The translations under genes were made by a program, and so were the position numbers. Of a stretch of 64,000 bases of DNA, positions 7,802 to 18,306 are shown in pieces. The notes under the pieces are model-generated. The model did not search any database, was not told where the DNA came from, and saw only the letters and a program-made list of their open reading frames with translations. Where the stretch lies: assembly GCA_022796475.1 (NCBI GenBank), contig JAAWIS010000002.1, forward strand, positions 30,720 to 94,719. Reading direction: 5' to 3'. The stretch comes from Lachnospiraceae bacterium (GTDB lineage Bacteria > Bacillota > Clostridia > Lachnospirales > Lachnospiraceae). Each line of letters begins with the position of its first letter. Within the stretch, counting starts at the first letter, position 1.

Positions 7802-10498
7802 ATGAATTCATATCACTACGGAATGGCTGCCACCAGGCAGAAAATTGAAAACTCCCATTCCAAAAGCCGCAAATATATCAGCCGGCTATTTTTGAATCTG
7901 TTTAAGTTTTTCTTTGTTGTGCTATTATTTCTTCTGCTGACCGGAATTGGAATTGGTGCAGGTATTATTAAAGGGATTATTGATACGGCGCCAGATGTAG
8001 ATCCCTTAAGTTTCGGGCCAAGCAATTTCGCCACAAAGGTTTATGACAGCCAGGGAAATTTAACGGATACTCTGGTTATGTCTGGATCAAACCGGGAAGC
8101 TGCCACTTATGAAGAGCTGCCTCAGGATTTAATTGATGCCTTTGTTGCAATTGAAGATTCCCGGTTCTGGAGCCATAACGGGATTGACATCCGCTCCATT
8201 GCCCGTGCGGCAGTGGGTCTTTTAACGGACGACTATGCTGGCGGCGGTTCTACTATAACCCAGCAGCTAATTAAAAATAATGTTTTCGAGGGCGGCCGGG
8301 AAACCAGTTTAGGCGCCCGCCTGGAAAGAAAATTTCAGGAGCAGTATCTGGCTGTGAAGCTGGAATTAACGCTTACTGAGATGAAAAAAAGCAGCAAAGA
8401 AGCAAAAAAGCAGATAATGACCGACTATTTAAATACGATTAACCTTGGCAATAATACCTTAGGTGTTAAAGTTGCCGCCAAACGCTATTTTGATAAAGAA
8501 GTTTCTGATTTAACTTTGTCAGAATGTGCGGTGATCGCAGGCATTACCCAGAATCCGGCCCACTTAAATCCCATATCTGGCCGGGAACGAAATGAGGAAA
8601 AGCGAAAAGTCATTCTTCAGTACATGTATGAGCAGGGATTTATTGAAAAAGCGGAACAGGAAGAGGCCCTGGCTGATAATGTATATGAGCGGATTCAGAA
8701 TGTAGATTTAATGACCCGGGACACTTCGTCACCTTACAGCTATTTTACTGACGAGCTGGTCAAGCAGGTGATGAATGCTTTGGTGAACCAGCTTGGTTAT
8801 ACGGAAACCCAGGCTCATAACCTGCTGTACGGCGGCGGCCTTTCCATCCATACCACCCAGGATCCGGAAATTCAGTCAATTGTAGATGAGGAGGTAAATA
8901 ACCCGGCCCATTATGATACGGTAAAATATTCCCTGGAATACCGGCTTTCTGTTACCCATGCAGACGGAACTACGGAGCATTTTTCAGAAAAAAATCTGGA
9001 AACCTTCCACTCTTCTGTGCTTCATGACCAGTATGACGGCCTGTACCCTTCCCAGGAGGCGGCAGCGGCAGACGTGGAACAGTTTAAAGCATACCTTTTA
9101 TTGGAAACTGATACCATACTGGCAGAACATGTCCAGTATATTCTCCAGCCTCAGTTATCCTTTGTGATTATGGATCAGACCACGGGGCAGGTAAAAGCTA
9201 TCTGCGGCGGGCGTGGTGAAAAAACTGCCAGTCTGACCTTAAACCGTGCCACCAATACCCCCCGTCAGCCAGGCTCTACTTTTAAAGTTCTCTCCTGCTT
9301 TGCCCCGGCGCTGGATGCCTGCGGCGCTACCTTAGGCACAGTCTACTATGACGGGCCTTATACAGTAGAGCGGAAAACCTTTCGGAACTGGTGGAGCCAG
9401 GGATTTTTAGGATACTCCAGTATTCGGGACGGCATTGTTTACTCCATGAATATTGTTGCGGTGCGGTGCCTGATGGATACGGTAAGGCCTCAGCTTGGGG
9501 TGGAATACGCGCAAAACATGGGCATTACCACATTAACTAATACTGACTTTAATGCTGCCACTGCTTTAGGCGGACTAACTGACGGTGTTACAAATCTGGA
9601 TTTAACCACTGCCTTTGCCACGATCGCTAATAACGGAACTTACATGCAGCCTCAGTTTTTTACTAAAATTGAAGATCATAACGGCAAAGTGCTGCTTCAG
9701 TCCATGCCCATTACCCGCCGTGCCTTAAAAGACTCCACTGCTTTCCTCTTAACCGATGCTATGTCAGCATCGATGCAAAGCAACCGAAAATTTGCCCGGC
9801 CAGGAATCAGCATCAACTCCACCAGCACCCGTGCCGCCCTTTCTAATATGTCCTGCTCCGGAAAAAGCGGAACCACAACAGCTAATAATGATATCTGGTT
9901 TGTAGGATTTACGCCCTACTATACTGCCGGAGTGTGGGGCGGCTGTGATAATAACCAGAAACTGGAAAACACCTCCTTTCACAAAGATGTGTGGCGCACA
10001 ATTATGGAGCGGGTTCATGAGGGACTTTCGGATCCTGGCTTTCCTGTGCCTGCCAGTATTGAAACGGCAGTAATCTGCCGGAAATCAGGCAAATTGGCAG
10101 TAAACGGCGTATGTGATCACGATCCAAGAGGAGATGCTACTTATACGGAATATTTTGCAAAAGGTACTGTGCCGACGGAAGTATGTGATAAACATGTGGT
10201 GGTTACCGTTTGTTCCGCCTCCGGCCAAAAGCCAACTGCTTTCTGTCCAGACAAGCAAACGAAAGTCTGCATTGCGCTGCCTTTAAATGAAACAGGTGAA
10301 ACCGATGATTCTGTATTTGGAATTCCTGGGGACTGTACCATTCACAATGGAATCTCCACAATTATCGATCCCTTTGATGAGGATCCGGAAACACCTTCCA
10401 GCAGTGCCGATCCCGGCCCTACGGTGAATCCTTATCTGGGACCTGGATACGTGCCCCAGGCGCCGATATCAGACTCTGGAAGAGGCCCTGGAACGTAA
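7802..10498 (+). CDS. class A penicillin-binding protein (PBP1A-type transglycosylase/transpeptidase)
   Basis: EDSRFWSHNGIDIRSIARA, GGSTITQQLIKN, RQPGSTFKV, KSGTTTANND; start at ATG 7802 with AAAGGAGGAAC RBS (track ORF begins upstream at 7661). Confidence 0.95.
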   Translation: MNSYHYGMAATRQKIENSHSKSRKYISRLFLNLFKFFFVVLLFLLLTGIGIGAGIIKGIIDTAPDVDPLSFGPSNFATKVYDSQGNLTDTLVMSGSNREAATYEELPQDLIDAFVAIEDSRFWSHNGIDIRSIARAAVGLLTDDYAGGGSTITQQLIKNNVFEGGRETSLGARLERKFQEQYLAVKLELTLTEMKKSSKEAKKQIMTDYLNTINLGNNTLGVKVAAKRYFDKEVSDLTLSECAVIAGITQNPAHLNPISGRERNEEKRKVILQYMYEQGFIEKAEQEEALADNVYERIQNVDLMTRDTSSPYSYFTDELVKQVMNALVNQLGYTETQAHNLLYGGGLSIHTTQDPEIQSIVDEEVNNPAHYDTVKYSLEYRLSVTHADGTTEHFSEKNLETFHSSVLHDQYDGLYPSQEAAAADVEQFKAYLLLETDTILAEHVQYILQPQLSFVIMDQTTGQVKAICGGRGEKTASLTLNRATNTPRQPGSTFKVLSCFAPALDACGATLGTVYYDGPYTVERKTFRNWWSQGFLGYSSIRDGIVYSMNIVAVRCLMDTVRPQLGVEYAQNMGITTLTNTDFNAATALGGLTDGVTNLDLTTAFATIANNGTYMQPQFFTKIEDHNGKVLLQSMPITRRALKDSTAFLLTDAMSASMQSNRKFARPGISINSTSTRAALSNMSCSGKSGTTTANNDIWFVGFTPYYTAGVWGGCDNNQKLENTSFHKDVWRTIMERVHEGLSDPGFPVPASIETAVICRKSGKLAVNGVCDHDPRGDATYTEYFAKGTVPTEVCDKHVVVTVCSASGQKPTAFCPDKQTKVCIALPLNETGETDDSVFGIPGDCTIHNGISTIIDPFDEDPETPSSSADPGPTVNPYLGPGYVPQAPISDSGRGPGT

Positions 10499-10557
10499 TC
10501 GTAATAAACACAACAAAGTTTATTGCCTGCTATTCCTTCCAGATCCATTCCTGTTCT

Positions 10558-10715
10558 TCACAGTAACCCCCATGCCCTGCTTAAGGCGCCACCATAAATG
10601 AAAGGGGTTCCTGTGAACCCTCCGGGAGGATGTGCAGAAAATGGGAGTGGAAGTTGCCGCTTCGCGGCCCCGTTTTCCCACAGCTCAGCGGCAGGGCGCC
10701 CGGCTGTCACAGTAA
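10558..10715. repeat. intergenic multi-hairpin element flanked by 9-bp direct repeats
   Basis: TCACAGTAA at 10558-10566 and 10707-10715; closing pair GCCCTGC/GCAGGGC; GGGTTC-ctgt-GAACCC; GAAAATGGG/CCCGTTTTC; CCGC-ttc-GCGG. Confidence 0.45.
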
Positions 10716-10734
10716 ATAAAAACTATACCCATAA

Positions 10735-10803
10735 AAAGGCAGACAGAACACTAGTACTTCTCTGCATTAATCTTGAAGTACTGGTATACTGGCTGCCTTT
10801 TCT
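10735..10803. terminator. bidirectional terminator between convergent PBP1A and add
   Basis: AAAAGGCAG...CTAGTACTTC...GAAGTACTGG...CTGCCTTTT. Confidence 0.8.
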
Positions 10804-10820
10804 ATGCGTATCTTTTATGC

Positions 10821-11807
10821 TTATTTTTTAAAACGGCTTAATATTTCTGTTTTCAGTTCCTGTTTTTCTTCCTCTGAGAGAAAAGCTCCTTCTGCCCCAT
10901 TTAAAAGCAAACGCATTTCTTCTTCTTTGGTCATTCCTTTTTTTCTTAAGTATTCAAATTCATCTGCAAGCGTTGTATTGCATACGGTCATATCATCTGT
11001 ATTGACCGTAACCGCAGCTCCCTGTCTGAGAAGTTTCAGGATAGGGTGAATCTGTCCTTCCAAAACAGCTTTGGTCTGGTAGTTGCTGGTAACACAAATT
11101 TCCAGTGTGATTTGTTTGTCTATGATTTCCTGCATCAGTTTTGGATCTTCTGCTCCCCGTACTCCATGACCGATACGGCTTGCGCCCATAGCCAGAGCAG
11201 CCCTTACACTGTCCGGCCCGTCTGCTTCCCCGGCGTGGATGGTTATGGGAACATGGTTTTCTCTTGCAGAGGCAAAAAGACTTTCATAGTCTTTCGTCGG
11301 ATACAAGGCTTCTGCCCCTGCCAGATCTGCTCCGCAGACACCCTTTCCCAAAAATAAGGCTGCCAGGCGGATGGTTTCCATGTTTTCTTTCTCATTATCC
11401 TTTCCTCTCATACAGCAGAGAATCAGCCCGGTTTTCAGATCCCTTTCTTCTTTTCCTGCTTCCATTCCCGAAATTACAGCTTCTACTGCCTGCTTTTGTG
11501 TAAGACCCTTTCTCTGATGAAGCTGTGGGGCAAAACGGATTTCTGCATACCGCAGTCCTTGGTCAGCTAATTCTTTTACCAGCCCCCATGCTGCCTCCTT
11601 TAATGTCTGTTCCGACTGCATACAGGAAACGGGAAGATCAAATTTTTGTAAAAATTCATTTAAGCTTCGGCAATTCTTCGGTACGCTTATATAAGGCGCT
11701 AATTCGTTCAGATTATTCGAAGGAAGAAGCACACCTTCTAATTCTGCAAGACGAATCAGCAGTGCAGGCGGCAGGGAACCATCTAAATGAAGATGCAAAT
11801 CTATCAT
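10821..11807 (-). CDS. add: adenosine deaminase
   Basis: MIDLHLHLDGSL, ITIHAGEADGPDSVRAAL, RIGHGVR, VTVNTDDM. Confidence 0.95.
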   Translation of the reverse strand: MIDLHLHLDGSLPPALLIRLAELEGVLLPSNNLNELAPYISVPKNCRSLNEFLQKFDLPVSCMQSEQTLKEAAWGLVKELADQGLRYAEIRFAPQLHQRKGLTQKQAVEAVISGMEAGKEERDLKTGLILCCMRGKDNEKENMETIRLAALFLGKGVCGADLAGAEALYPTKDYESLFASARENHVPITIHAGEADGPDSVRAALAMGASRIGHGVRGAEDPKLMQEIIDKQITLEICVTSNYQTKAVLEGQIHPILKLLRQGAAVTVNTDDMTVCNTTLADEFEYLRKKGMTKEEEMRLLLNGAEGAFLSEEEKQELKTEILSRFKK

Positions 11808-11844
11808 AAGTCTTCCTCTCCTTTTCTTCTATCAGGCTTTTTCT

Positions 11845-12261
11845 TTACTCTTTCAGATTATTTGGCCCAAATCCCAGAGGCAAAAGTTCTTCCAAAGCAA
11901 ATTCCTCATAATCCTCTTCTGATTTTGCCAGCAGAATCCGAAAGGTTTTGGGATTACAAAATTCCATCATTACCTGGCGGCACACACCGCATGGAGCGCA
12001 GAGGGTCAGCGTTTCTGCATCCTCAGGGCCTCCTGCTATGGCAATTGCCTGAAACTTATAATTTCCGTCGCTTACTGCTTTAAAAAAGGCAGTTCTCTCG
12101 GCACAGTTTGTTGGGGAATATGCCGCATTTTCAATATTGCATCCAGTATAAATGATTCCGCTGGCTGTTAACAGAGCCGCCCCCACCTGAAATTTCGAAT
12201 AAGGGCTGTAAGAACGTTTTCTGGCCTCCAATGCAGCACGTATTAATTCTTTTTCATTCAT
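11845..12261 (-). CDS. cdd: cytidine deaminase
   Basis: YSPYSKFQVGAALLT, GCNIENAAYSPTNCAERTA, PCGVCRQVMMEF. Confidence 0.96.
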   Translation of the reverse strand: MNEKELIRAALEARKRSYSPYSKFQVGAALLTASGIIYTGCNIENAAYSPTNCAERTAFFKAVSDGNYKFQAIAIAGGPEDAETLTLCAPCGVCRQVMMEFCNPKTFRILLAKSEEDYEEFALEELLPLGFGPNNLKE

Positions 12262-12294
12262 AGCATTCCTCCTCGTTTTTCATCTTGGACAGCC

Positions 12295-13503
12295 TTACTG
12301 GCAGTATCCTTCGAAATTGTAACCATTGCCGTAAGCTGCCTCAAATTCATCTTCTGTATCCGGAACAGTGATTTCACCTGTTTTAAGCCTTTCCTTCACA
12401 GTCTGCAGCACTTGCTTTAATTCTTCTGGAACATATTCTTCATTTAAGAAAAAATCGGTTCCCTGGTTTCCCATGTCGCACAAAACCGTTCCTCTTTCCC
12501 ATTTTCCCTCTGCTAAATCTTTTATCTGTTCGTATACCATGGGCTGAATCTGGCTGGCGGCAGAGGCAAAATACGGTTCCGATCCAAGAAGGAAGACATT
12601 CACATCCGTTCCAATCACACGGATTCCTGCCTTTTGACAGTGACATGCAAGTTCTTCCCCCGCAATGCCTGCTCCATAATAAATTACATCAACACCTTTT
12701 TCTTTCATATCAGATACAATCTGGCTGGCTTCTTCCTGATCCGTTAAATCAGAAGAGCAAAAGCTTAAGACTACTTCTCCATTGGGGTTTCCATCAATCA
12801 CGCCTGCACAGTATCCATACCCGGCAGATTTTTCATCTTCATAATCTTGCCGGAGGATTAATCCTGCCTGGTTGGTTTTCGTCAGAATTCCTGCTCCCAC
12901 ACCGGCAAGATAGGAAACTTCCTCCCGTTCAAACTTTAAGCAGGCTGTATTTTCCAAATTTTTCTCAGTGCCGTGACCTATTAAAACAAATTTAACCTTT
13001 GGATACAACTGTGCTGCCTTACCTGCCAGATCAGCCATTTCCCTGCCAGGTAAAATAATCAGTCCGCAATTTTCATTTACCAAAATTTCCAAGTTTTTCT
13101 CATAGTCATCCCGGCTGGCCGATTCCAGGTATATGGTTTCCACAATCAGTTCTTCTGACGCTTTGGCAAAAGCATCTGTTATCTGCCGGTTAAAAAAAGA
13201 ATCCTCCCTGGTTCCAGCTTCTGCCACTGCACCTGCCCGCAAGACAGGGCCGGACGGCTCTGTTTTCGATGGTTCCAGCTTCCCTTCTTCCTGGTTTTTA
13301 GAAGTTTCCTCATGAATCTTTTGTTCCTGCTGATCCTTGGAAGTTTCCTCTGTTTCTGCAGCAGAAGCGAAAGCTGCCGCCTCACTGCCTTCATCCAATC
13401 GGCCCTGAAACCAACGGCATCCCCCAAGCAGAATAACAACAGCAAATACCAGTACAGATAACATCCATTTTTGAATACACACCTGTTTTTTTACGTCTTT
13501 CAT
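12295..13503 (-). CDS. BMP-family (BmpA/Med-like) substrate-binding lipoprotein
   Basis: Start at MKDVKKQVCIQKWMLSVLVFAVVILLGGC; DVIYYGAGIAGEEL, VIGTDVNVFLLG typical of the BMP family; track ORF extends upstream of the likely start. Confidence 0.8.
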   Translation of the reverse strand: MKDVKKQVCIQKWMLSVLVFAVVILLGGCRWFQGRLDEGSEAAAFASAAETEETSKDQQEQKIHEETSKNQEEGKLEPSKTEPSGPVLRAGAVAEAGTREDSFFNRQITDAFAKASEELIVETIYLESASRDDYEKNLEILVNENCGLIILPGREMADLAGKAAQLYPKVKFVLIGHGTEKNLENTACLKFEREEVSYLAGVGAGILTKTNQAGLILRQDYEDEKSAGYGYCAGVIDGNPNGEVVLSFCSSDLTDQEEASQIVSDMKEKGVDVIYYGAGIAGEELACHCQKAGIRVIGTDVNVFLLGSEPYFASAASQIQPMVYEQIKDLAEGKWERGTVLCDMGNQGTDFFLNEEYVPEELKQVLQTVKERLKTGEITVPDTEDEFEAAYGNGYNFEGYCQ

Positions 13504-13582
13504 GCCAGTCCCTTTCAGCCTGTAACATCCGAAGCATCCGCTCTTTTTGAACCTTTGCTCCTTATTAAAAGCACATGAGAAA

Positions 13583-13624
13583 ATACAAAAGAAGCCCCCT
13601 GGTTCCAAGAAGCTTCTTTTGTAT
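13583..13624. terminator. terminator downstream of glgD
   Basis: perfect 13-bp stem ATACAAAAGAAGC / GCTTCTTTTGTAT with T-rich flank. Confidence 0.8.
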
Positions 13625-13714
13625 CTGTTTTGTTAACCGGCTGCACCTGAAGCGTGTTTTTAAATTCATTTCCGCCATTTGCACGTCTTAATCCAGTCAG
13701 TTAATCCTGATATG

Positions 13715-14863
13715 CTATACTACTTTATTTTTTGCCACAAATACCTGATAACTGTCTGTTCCTTTTACTTCTTTTCCGGCAGTAATCGTAGCTTTCTTAT
13801 CTGTGATCACATATTCAACCACTGCTCCTGCTTCGATCACAGTATCCTGCATCAGAACACAGTTTTTCACCTTAGCGCCTTTTCCTACCTTAACGCCTCT
13901 GAATAAAATGCTGTTTTCCACTTCGCCTTCAATCAGGCAGCCGTCAGCCGTCATTGTATTCTTTGCACTGGCTCCTGAAATATATCTGGTAGGATTATCA
14001 TCACGAATCTTGGTATAAATTGGATTCTCTGCAAAAAGCCTATCCAGGTTCTCATCATCCAAAAGCTTCATATTCTCATCAAAGTAGCTCTTCATGCTAG
14101 TAATCTGTGCAAAATAGCCATCATACTTATACGCCCGCACATTTAATTTATCCAACTGGTGAGCCAATACATCCCGCTCAAAATAGATATATCCGTGAAC
14201 ATATGCTGTGCCGATCTGATCAATCAAAAGCTCCCGATCCATAATACAGATATTCATAGCCATATTCTGGATCCCTTCTTTTTTATTGTTAATGCGGATT
14301 CGGTTAACACGGGCGCTGTCCTCATCTAAGTCAAGGGTGTAATACATCTCACGGCTTTCTGTAGGAGCCTCGATAAGGGCAACTGGAATCTCCTGCTCAG
14401 CATAAACCATGGTTACATCTGCACCGCTTTCTACATGGGCATCAATTAAGGAATTAAAATCAAAATTTGCGGCAATGTTTGCGTCAACCATTACCACATA
14501 TTTTTCCTTCTGGGATTTTAAAAAGGTCAAAAGGCTGGCTAATGCTTCTACACGGCCATCGAAAATCTTTACTGATTTCTCTGCATAAGGTGGAACAATG
14601 TTCAATCCGCCATTTTTACGTGTTAAATCCCACTCACGTCCGGAACCTAAGTGATCCATCAGGGAATGGTAATTCTTGCGGACAATCAGAGAAATATTAC
14701 TAATCCCGCAGTTTACCATACTGGAAAGCATAAAATCAACCATACGATAACGGCCTGCAAAAGGAATCGAAGCCATTAAGCGTTCCGTAACCAGATCCGG
14801 CACCAAACTATCATAGGTGTTTGGGAATATAATACCTAATGCATTTACGTTGGAATTAATCAT
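13715..14863 (-). CDS. glgD: glucose-1-phosphate adenylyltransferase subunit GlgD
   Basis: Degenerate nucleotidyltransferase N-terminus with hexapeptide-repeat C-terminus; overlaps glgC. Confidence 0.93.
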   Translation of the reverse strand: MINSNVNALGIIFPNTYDSLVPDLVTERLMASIPFAGRYRMVDFMLSSMVNCGISNISLIVRKNYHSLMDHLGSGREWDLTRKNGGLNIVPPYAEKSVKIFDGRVEALASLLTFLKSQKEKYVVMVDANIAANFDFNSLIDAHVESGADVTMVYAEQEIPVALIEAPTESREMYYTLDLDEDSARVNRIRINNKKEGIQNMAMNICIMDRELLIDQIGTAYVHGYIYFERDVLAHQLDKLNVRAYKYDGYFAQITSMKSYFDENMKLLDDENLDRLFAENPIYTKIRDDNPTRYISGASAKNTMTADGCLIEGEVENSILFRGVKVGKGAKVKNCVLMQDTVIEAGAVVEYVITDKKATITAGKEVKGTDSYQVFVAKNKVV

Positions 14864-16065
14864 TGTACCTCACCACCTTTTACATTATTATAAACCATAG
14901 CATTGGGACCTATTTTGGCGCCTTCTCCGATGTAAACCCCTGGTCCCACAGTTGCTACGCCTTTTTCCGTATCTGTAGGCATGGCGCCAACTACTGCATT
15001 CTCGCCAATCACTGCATTTTCTGCAACTATACAATGTTTTACTACAGCGCCGGCCTTGATTACGGTTCCGCCCATTACGACAGCATCTTCTACCACAGCG
15101 CCTGCTTCTACCTGTACGCCTGCAAATAAAATGGAATGCTTAACTTCTCCTGCAATCCGGCATCCGTCGGTAATCATTGCATTCTCAACTATTGCATCAG
15201 CGCTGATCCGATGTCCGGCCATACCGCTGTTCCGGCTGTAAATCTTCCAGCTTTCATCAAATAAATTGATTCCGCTGTGCTCCGGATCCAGCACTTCCAT
15301 ATTTGCTTCCCAAAGGGAAGAAATGGTTCCTACATCTTTCCAGTATCCGTCAAAATGGTACGCGTACATCTTGCGCTGATCCCGAAGCAGGTTGGGGATA
15401 ATATTGTTGCCGAAGTCATTTTCTGAATTCGGATCTTCTTCATCTTCCACTAAATACTTGCGCAAAATATCCCAGTTAAAGATATAAATTCCCATGGAGG
15501 CCAGGTTCGACTTTGGATTCTTTGGCTTCTCCTGGAATTCAGTAATCTTATCGTTCTCGTCAGCTACCATCAGTCCAAACCGGGATGCCTCATCCCACGG
15601 AACTTCCATAACTGCTACGCTGAATTCTGCGCCTTTCTCCTTATGGAACCGCAGGAAATCACTGTAATCCTGCTTGCAGATTTGATCGCCGGAAAGGATA
15701 ATAACATACTGCGGGTTATAACGCTCAATAAAAGAAATATTCTGGTAAATCGCATTGGCTGTTCCCTTATACCAATCAGAGCCGGATGCCTGCTGATACG
15801 GCGGAAGTACATGAACCCCTCCATAAAGACGGTCTAAATCCCATGGCTGCCCGTTCCCTATGTATTCATTCAGCACCAGCGGCTGATACTGGGTTAAAAT
15901 ACCTACTGTATCGATGCCGGAATTTACGCAGTTGGATAACGGGAAATCAATGATACGGTATTTCCCGCCAAAAGGAACTGCAGGTTTTGCCAGCTTTTGG
16001 GTCAATGCATACAGACGCGACCCCTGACCGCCGGCAAGAAGCATTGCAATCATCTCTTTTGCCAT
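14860..16065 (-). CDS. glgC: glucose-1-phosphate adenylyltransferase
   Basis: [40 protein letters not shown]. Confidence 0.97.
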   Translation of the reverse strand: MAKEMIAMLLAGGQGSRLYALTQKLAKPAVPFGGKYRIIDFPLSNCVNSGIDTVGILTQYQPLVLNEYIGNGQPWDLDRLYGGVHVLPPYQQASGSDWYKGTANAIYQNISFIERYNPQYVIILSGDQICKQDYSDFLRFHKEKGAEFSVAVMEVPWDEASRFGLMVADENDKITEFQEKPKNPKSNLASMGIYIFNWDILRKYLVEDEEDPNSENDFGNNIIPNLLRDQRKMYAYHFDGYWKDVGTISSLWEANMEVLDPEHSGINLFDESWKIYSRNSGMAGHRISADAIVENAMITDGCRIAGEVKHSILFAGVQVEAGAVVEDAVVMGGTVIKAGAVVKHCIVAENAVIGENAVVGAMPTDTEKGVATVGPGVYIGEGAKIGPNAMVYNNVKGGEVQ

Positions 16066-16244
16066 AATATTGCCCCCTAATTGATTTATTAATTTCTTTG
16101 TTGGATTATATCATAAAATGCCAAAAAATAACAGTCTTTTGTATGTTTTTTTCTAATTTCAGATATTTGACAACACAATCTTTACAAATCCTTTTCTTTT
16201 CAAAGGCATATTATGCAAATGTTACAATACATCCCCATTTTTTG

Positions 16245-16568
16245 TTAATAATGGCATCCGTGATGGGAATTAGAACTGCAATTTGTCCCATAATCTCCAC
16301 AAGATCCGTCACAATATCCGCTGCTGTGGCGGTAACCGCAGTACGTGGATCCATCATGGATATGCCATCCTGTTTCTTCACATCCTTCTAAGCAGCAAAC
16401 AGGATACTGGTATGTTTCCTGGACAGCCGGCTGCGTCTGCTCTATTCTCCGATGATGGCTGCGTCCATGGCCGTGAGCCCACGCCGGAACCGCAAAAAGG
16501 GCTGCTGCCAGGCAGCCTGCCATTGCTGCCGCTGTAAGTTTCCTTCTGATCGTTGTTTGAATCTTCAT
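16245..16568 (-). CDS. small secreted His/Cys-rich protein
   Basis: Signal peptide AAAMAGCLAAALFAVPAWA then CCLEGCEETGWHIHDGSTYCGYRHSSGYCDGSCGD..HHGCHY. Confidence 0.7.
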   Translation of the reverse strand: MKIQTTIRRKLTAAAMAGCLAAALFAVPAWAHGHGRSHHRRIEQTQPAVQETYQYPVCCLEGCEETGWHIHDGSTYCGYRHSSGYCDGSCGDYGTNCSSNSHHGCHY

Positions 16569-16719
16569 AATCTCATGCTCCTTTCATTTCCTGAACCATT
16601 TCGGTCTGTCTGTTCTTCTGGTGCTCTATGCCATATATTCGTGTCTTTCTCATATATAGGCAGCACTCTAATATATAGTTGATATCGGCAGAACCAGAAA
16701 AAGAATAACCAAATTGCTT

Positions 16720-18120
16720 TTACCAATCAATAAAAATATTTCCCAGGCGCCGTATAGCCTCTTTCATTGCCGCTTCATCCAAATCAGAGTAATTTAACAC
16801 CAAGACATGCTGGTAATCCGGCTTAACTTCACTGCAGAATTCAGATAAGCAGGAAATCTGAAGGTTCTGCTGCTTAGCCGCCCACTTGATTTCCGTATCT
16901 GTCATAGACGTATCTACCTTAACTAACAAATGGGTTCCGCATTCCCCTCCAAGCACCTTCACAGCAGGAAGCAGAACAGACTGTTTGATATTCCGGATCA
17001 GACGTTCCCCCTGAATCCGGTAATACTTTTTCATCCGGCTTAAATGTCTTTCAAAATATCCCTCCCGGATAAATTTAGCCAGGGCATACTGCTCACAGCT
17101 TGAAGCAGTGTTGGAATAAAAATTAGCCCGATTAATATAACGGATCATCAGCTTTTCCGGCAGAATCATATAACTGATCCGGATAGCAGGGGCCAAAGTT
17201 TTGCTGAAGGTATTCATATAAATAATCCGATGATTCCGATCCATAACCTGCAGGGGGGCAATTGGTCTGGAATAATACCGGAATTCACCATCATAGTCGT
17301 CCTCAATGATATAACGCTCCGTTTCCCTGGCTGCCCAATTTAACAATTCCTGCCTGCGGGCTACTGACATCACCGTGCCAAGAGGATAATGATGCTCCGG
17401 GGAAACATGCACTACACTGACTTGGCTTTTCGTTAAGCTTTCAATGCTGATGCCCTGGTCATTCATATCCAGATATTCCCAATTCAGGCTGTATTCTTCA
17501 TAAATGCGGGGAATTTTTTTATAGCCCGGATTTTCTACCCCATAAACAGCATCCCGGGGCAGGATCTGAATCAGCCGGCCATATAAATATTCTATGCTGG
17601 CACCGATAACGATGCATTCCGGGGAAACTATCATTCTCCTGGAGCGGTAAAGATAATCTGCAATGGCTTCCCGAAGTTCCTTTACTCCTAAAAAGTGAGC
17701 CCGCTGCACCAGTTCCAAATCATATTCGGTCAGCACCTGGCGCATCACCTTTCTCCACATGGAAAAAGGGAATTTTTCGTAAACCGCATTATTGGCCGTA
17801 AAATCGGCAAACCAATTATCCTCTACATAAATTTGTGGATGCTCTGCCCGCTCTGGATGGTATTTTGGCACGGCTTCCACCCCAGCCACAAAATACCCGC
17901 TTTTTTCCCTGGAAACTAAATATCCTTCCACTAAAAGCTGATCATAGGCGTTCATTACCGTTTTTACGCTAACCCCATTATCTCTTGCCAATTCCCGCTT
18001 TGAAGGAAGTTTCGTATGTGCCTTAAGGCGCCCTCTTTGAATATCCTCTTTCAGACATTCATATAAAAATTCATACAAGGGCTGCCCTTTCTCTCTTAAC
18101 GCAAAATCATACCGCAGCAT
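16720..18120 (-). CDS. MocR-type GntR/aminotransferase fusion transcriptional regulator
   Basis: N-terminal wHTH (LPSKRELARDNGVSVKTVMNAYDQLLVEGYL) plus fold-type I aminotransferase domain (EDDYDGEFRY, NTFSKTLAPAIRI). Confidence 0.95.
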   Translation of the reverse strand: MLRYDFALREKGQPLYEFLYECLKEDIQRGRLKAHTKLPSKRELARDNGVSVKTVMNAYDQLLVEGYLVSREKSGYFVAGVEAVPKYHPERAEHPQIYVEDNWFADFTANNAVYEKFPFSMWRKVMRQVLTEYDLELVQRAHFLGVKELREAIADYLYRSRRMIVSPECIVIGASIEYLYGRLIQILPRDAVYGVENPGYKKIPRIYEEYSLNWEYLDMNDQGISIESLTKSQVSVVHVSPEHHYPLGTVMSVARRQELLNWAARETERYIIEDDYDGEFRYYSRPIAPLQVMDRNHRIIYMNTFSKTLAPAIRISYMILPEKLMIRYINRANFYSNTASSCEQYALAKFIREGYFERHLSRMKKYYRIQGERLIRNIKQSVLLPAVKVLGGECGTHLLVKVDTSMTDTEIKWAAKQQNLQISCLSEFCSEVKPDYQHVLVLNYSDLDEAAMKEAIRRLGNIFIDW

Positions 18121-18306
18121 AATCTGGTATCCTCATTTAATTCTAATTTGGTTATTTCTTTGGTATCAGTTTTGATTATAATATATAGATATCAAGTTTG
18201 TAAAGCATAAAAGACTTTTTAAATCCATTGGATATCTGCTTTTCAAACAAAATAGATTGACTTTCAAAGCTGCAGTCAGAAAGCCCGAAAAACAGGAGGA
18301 AACAAT

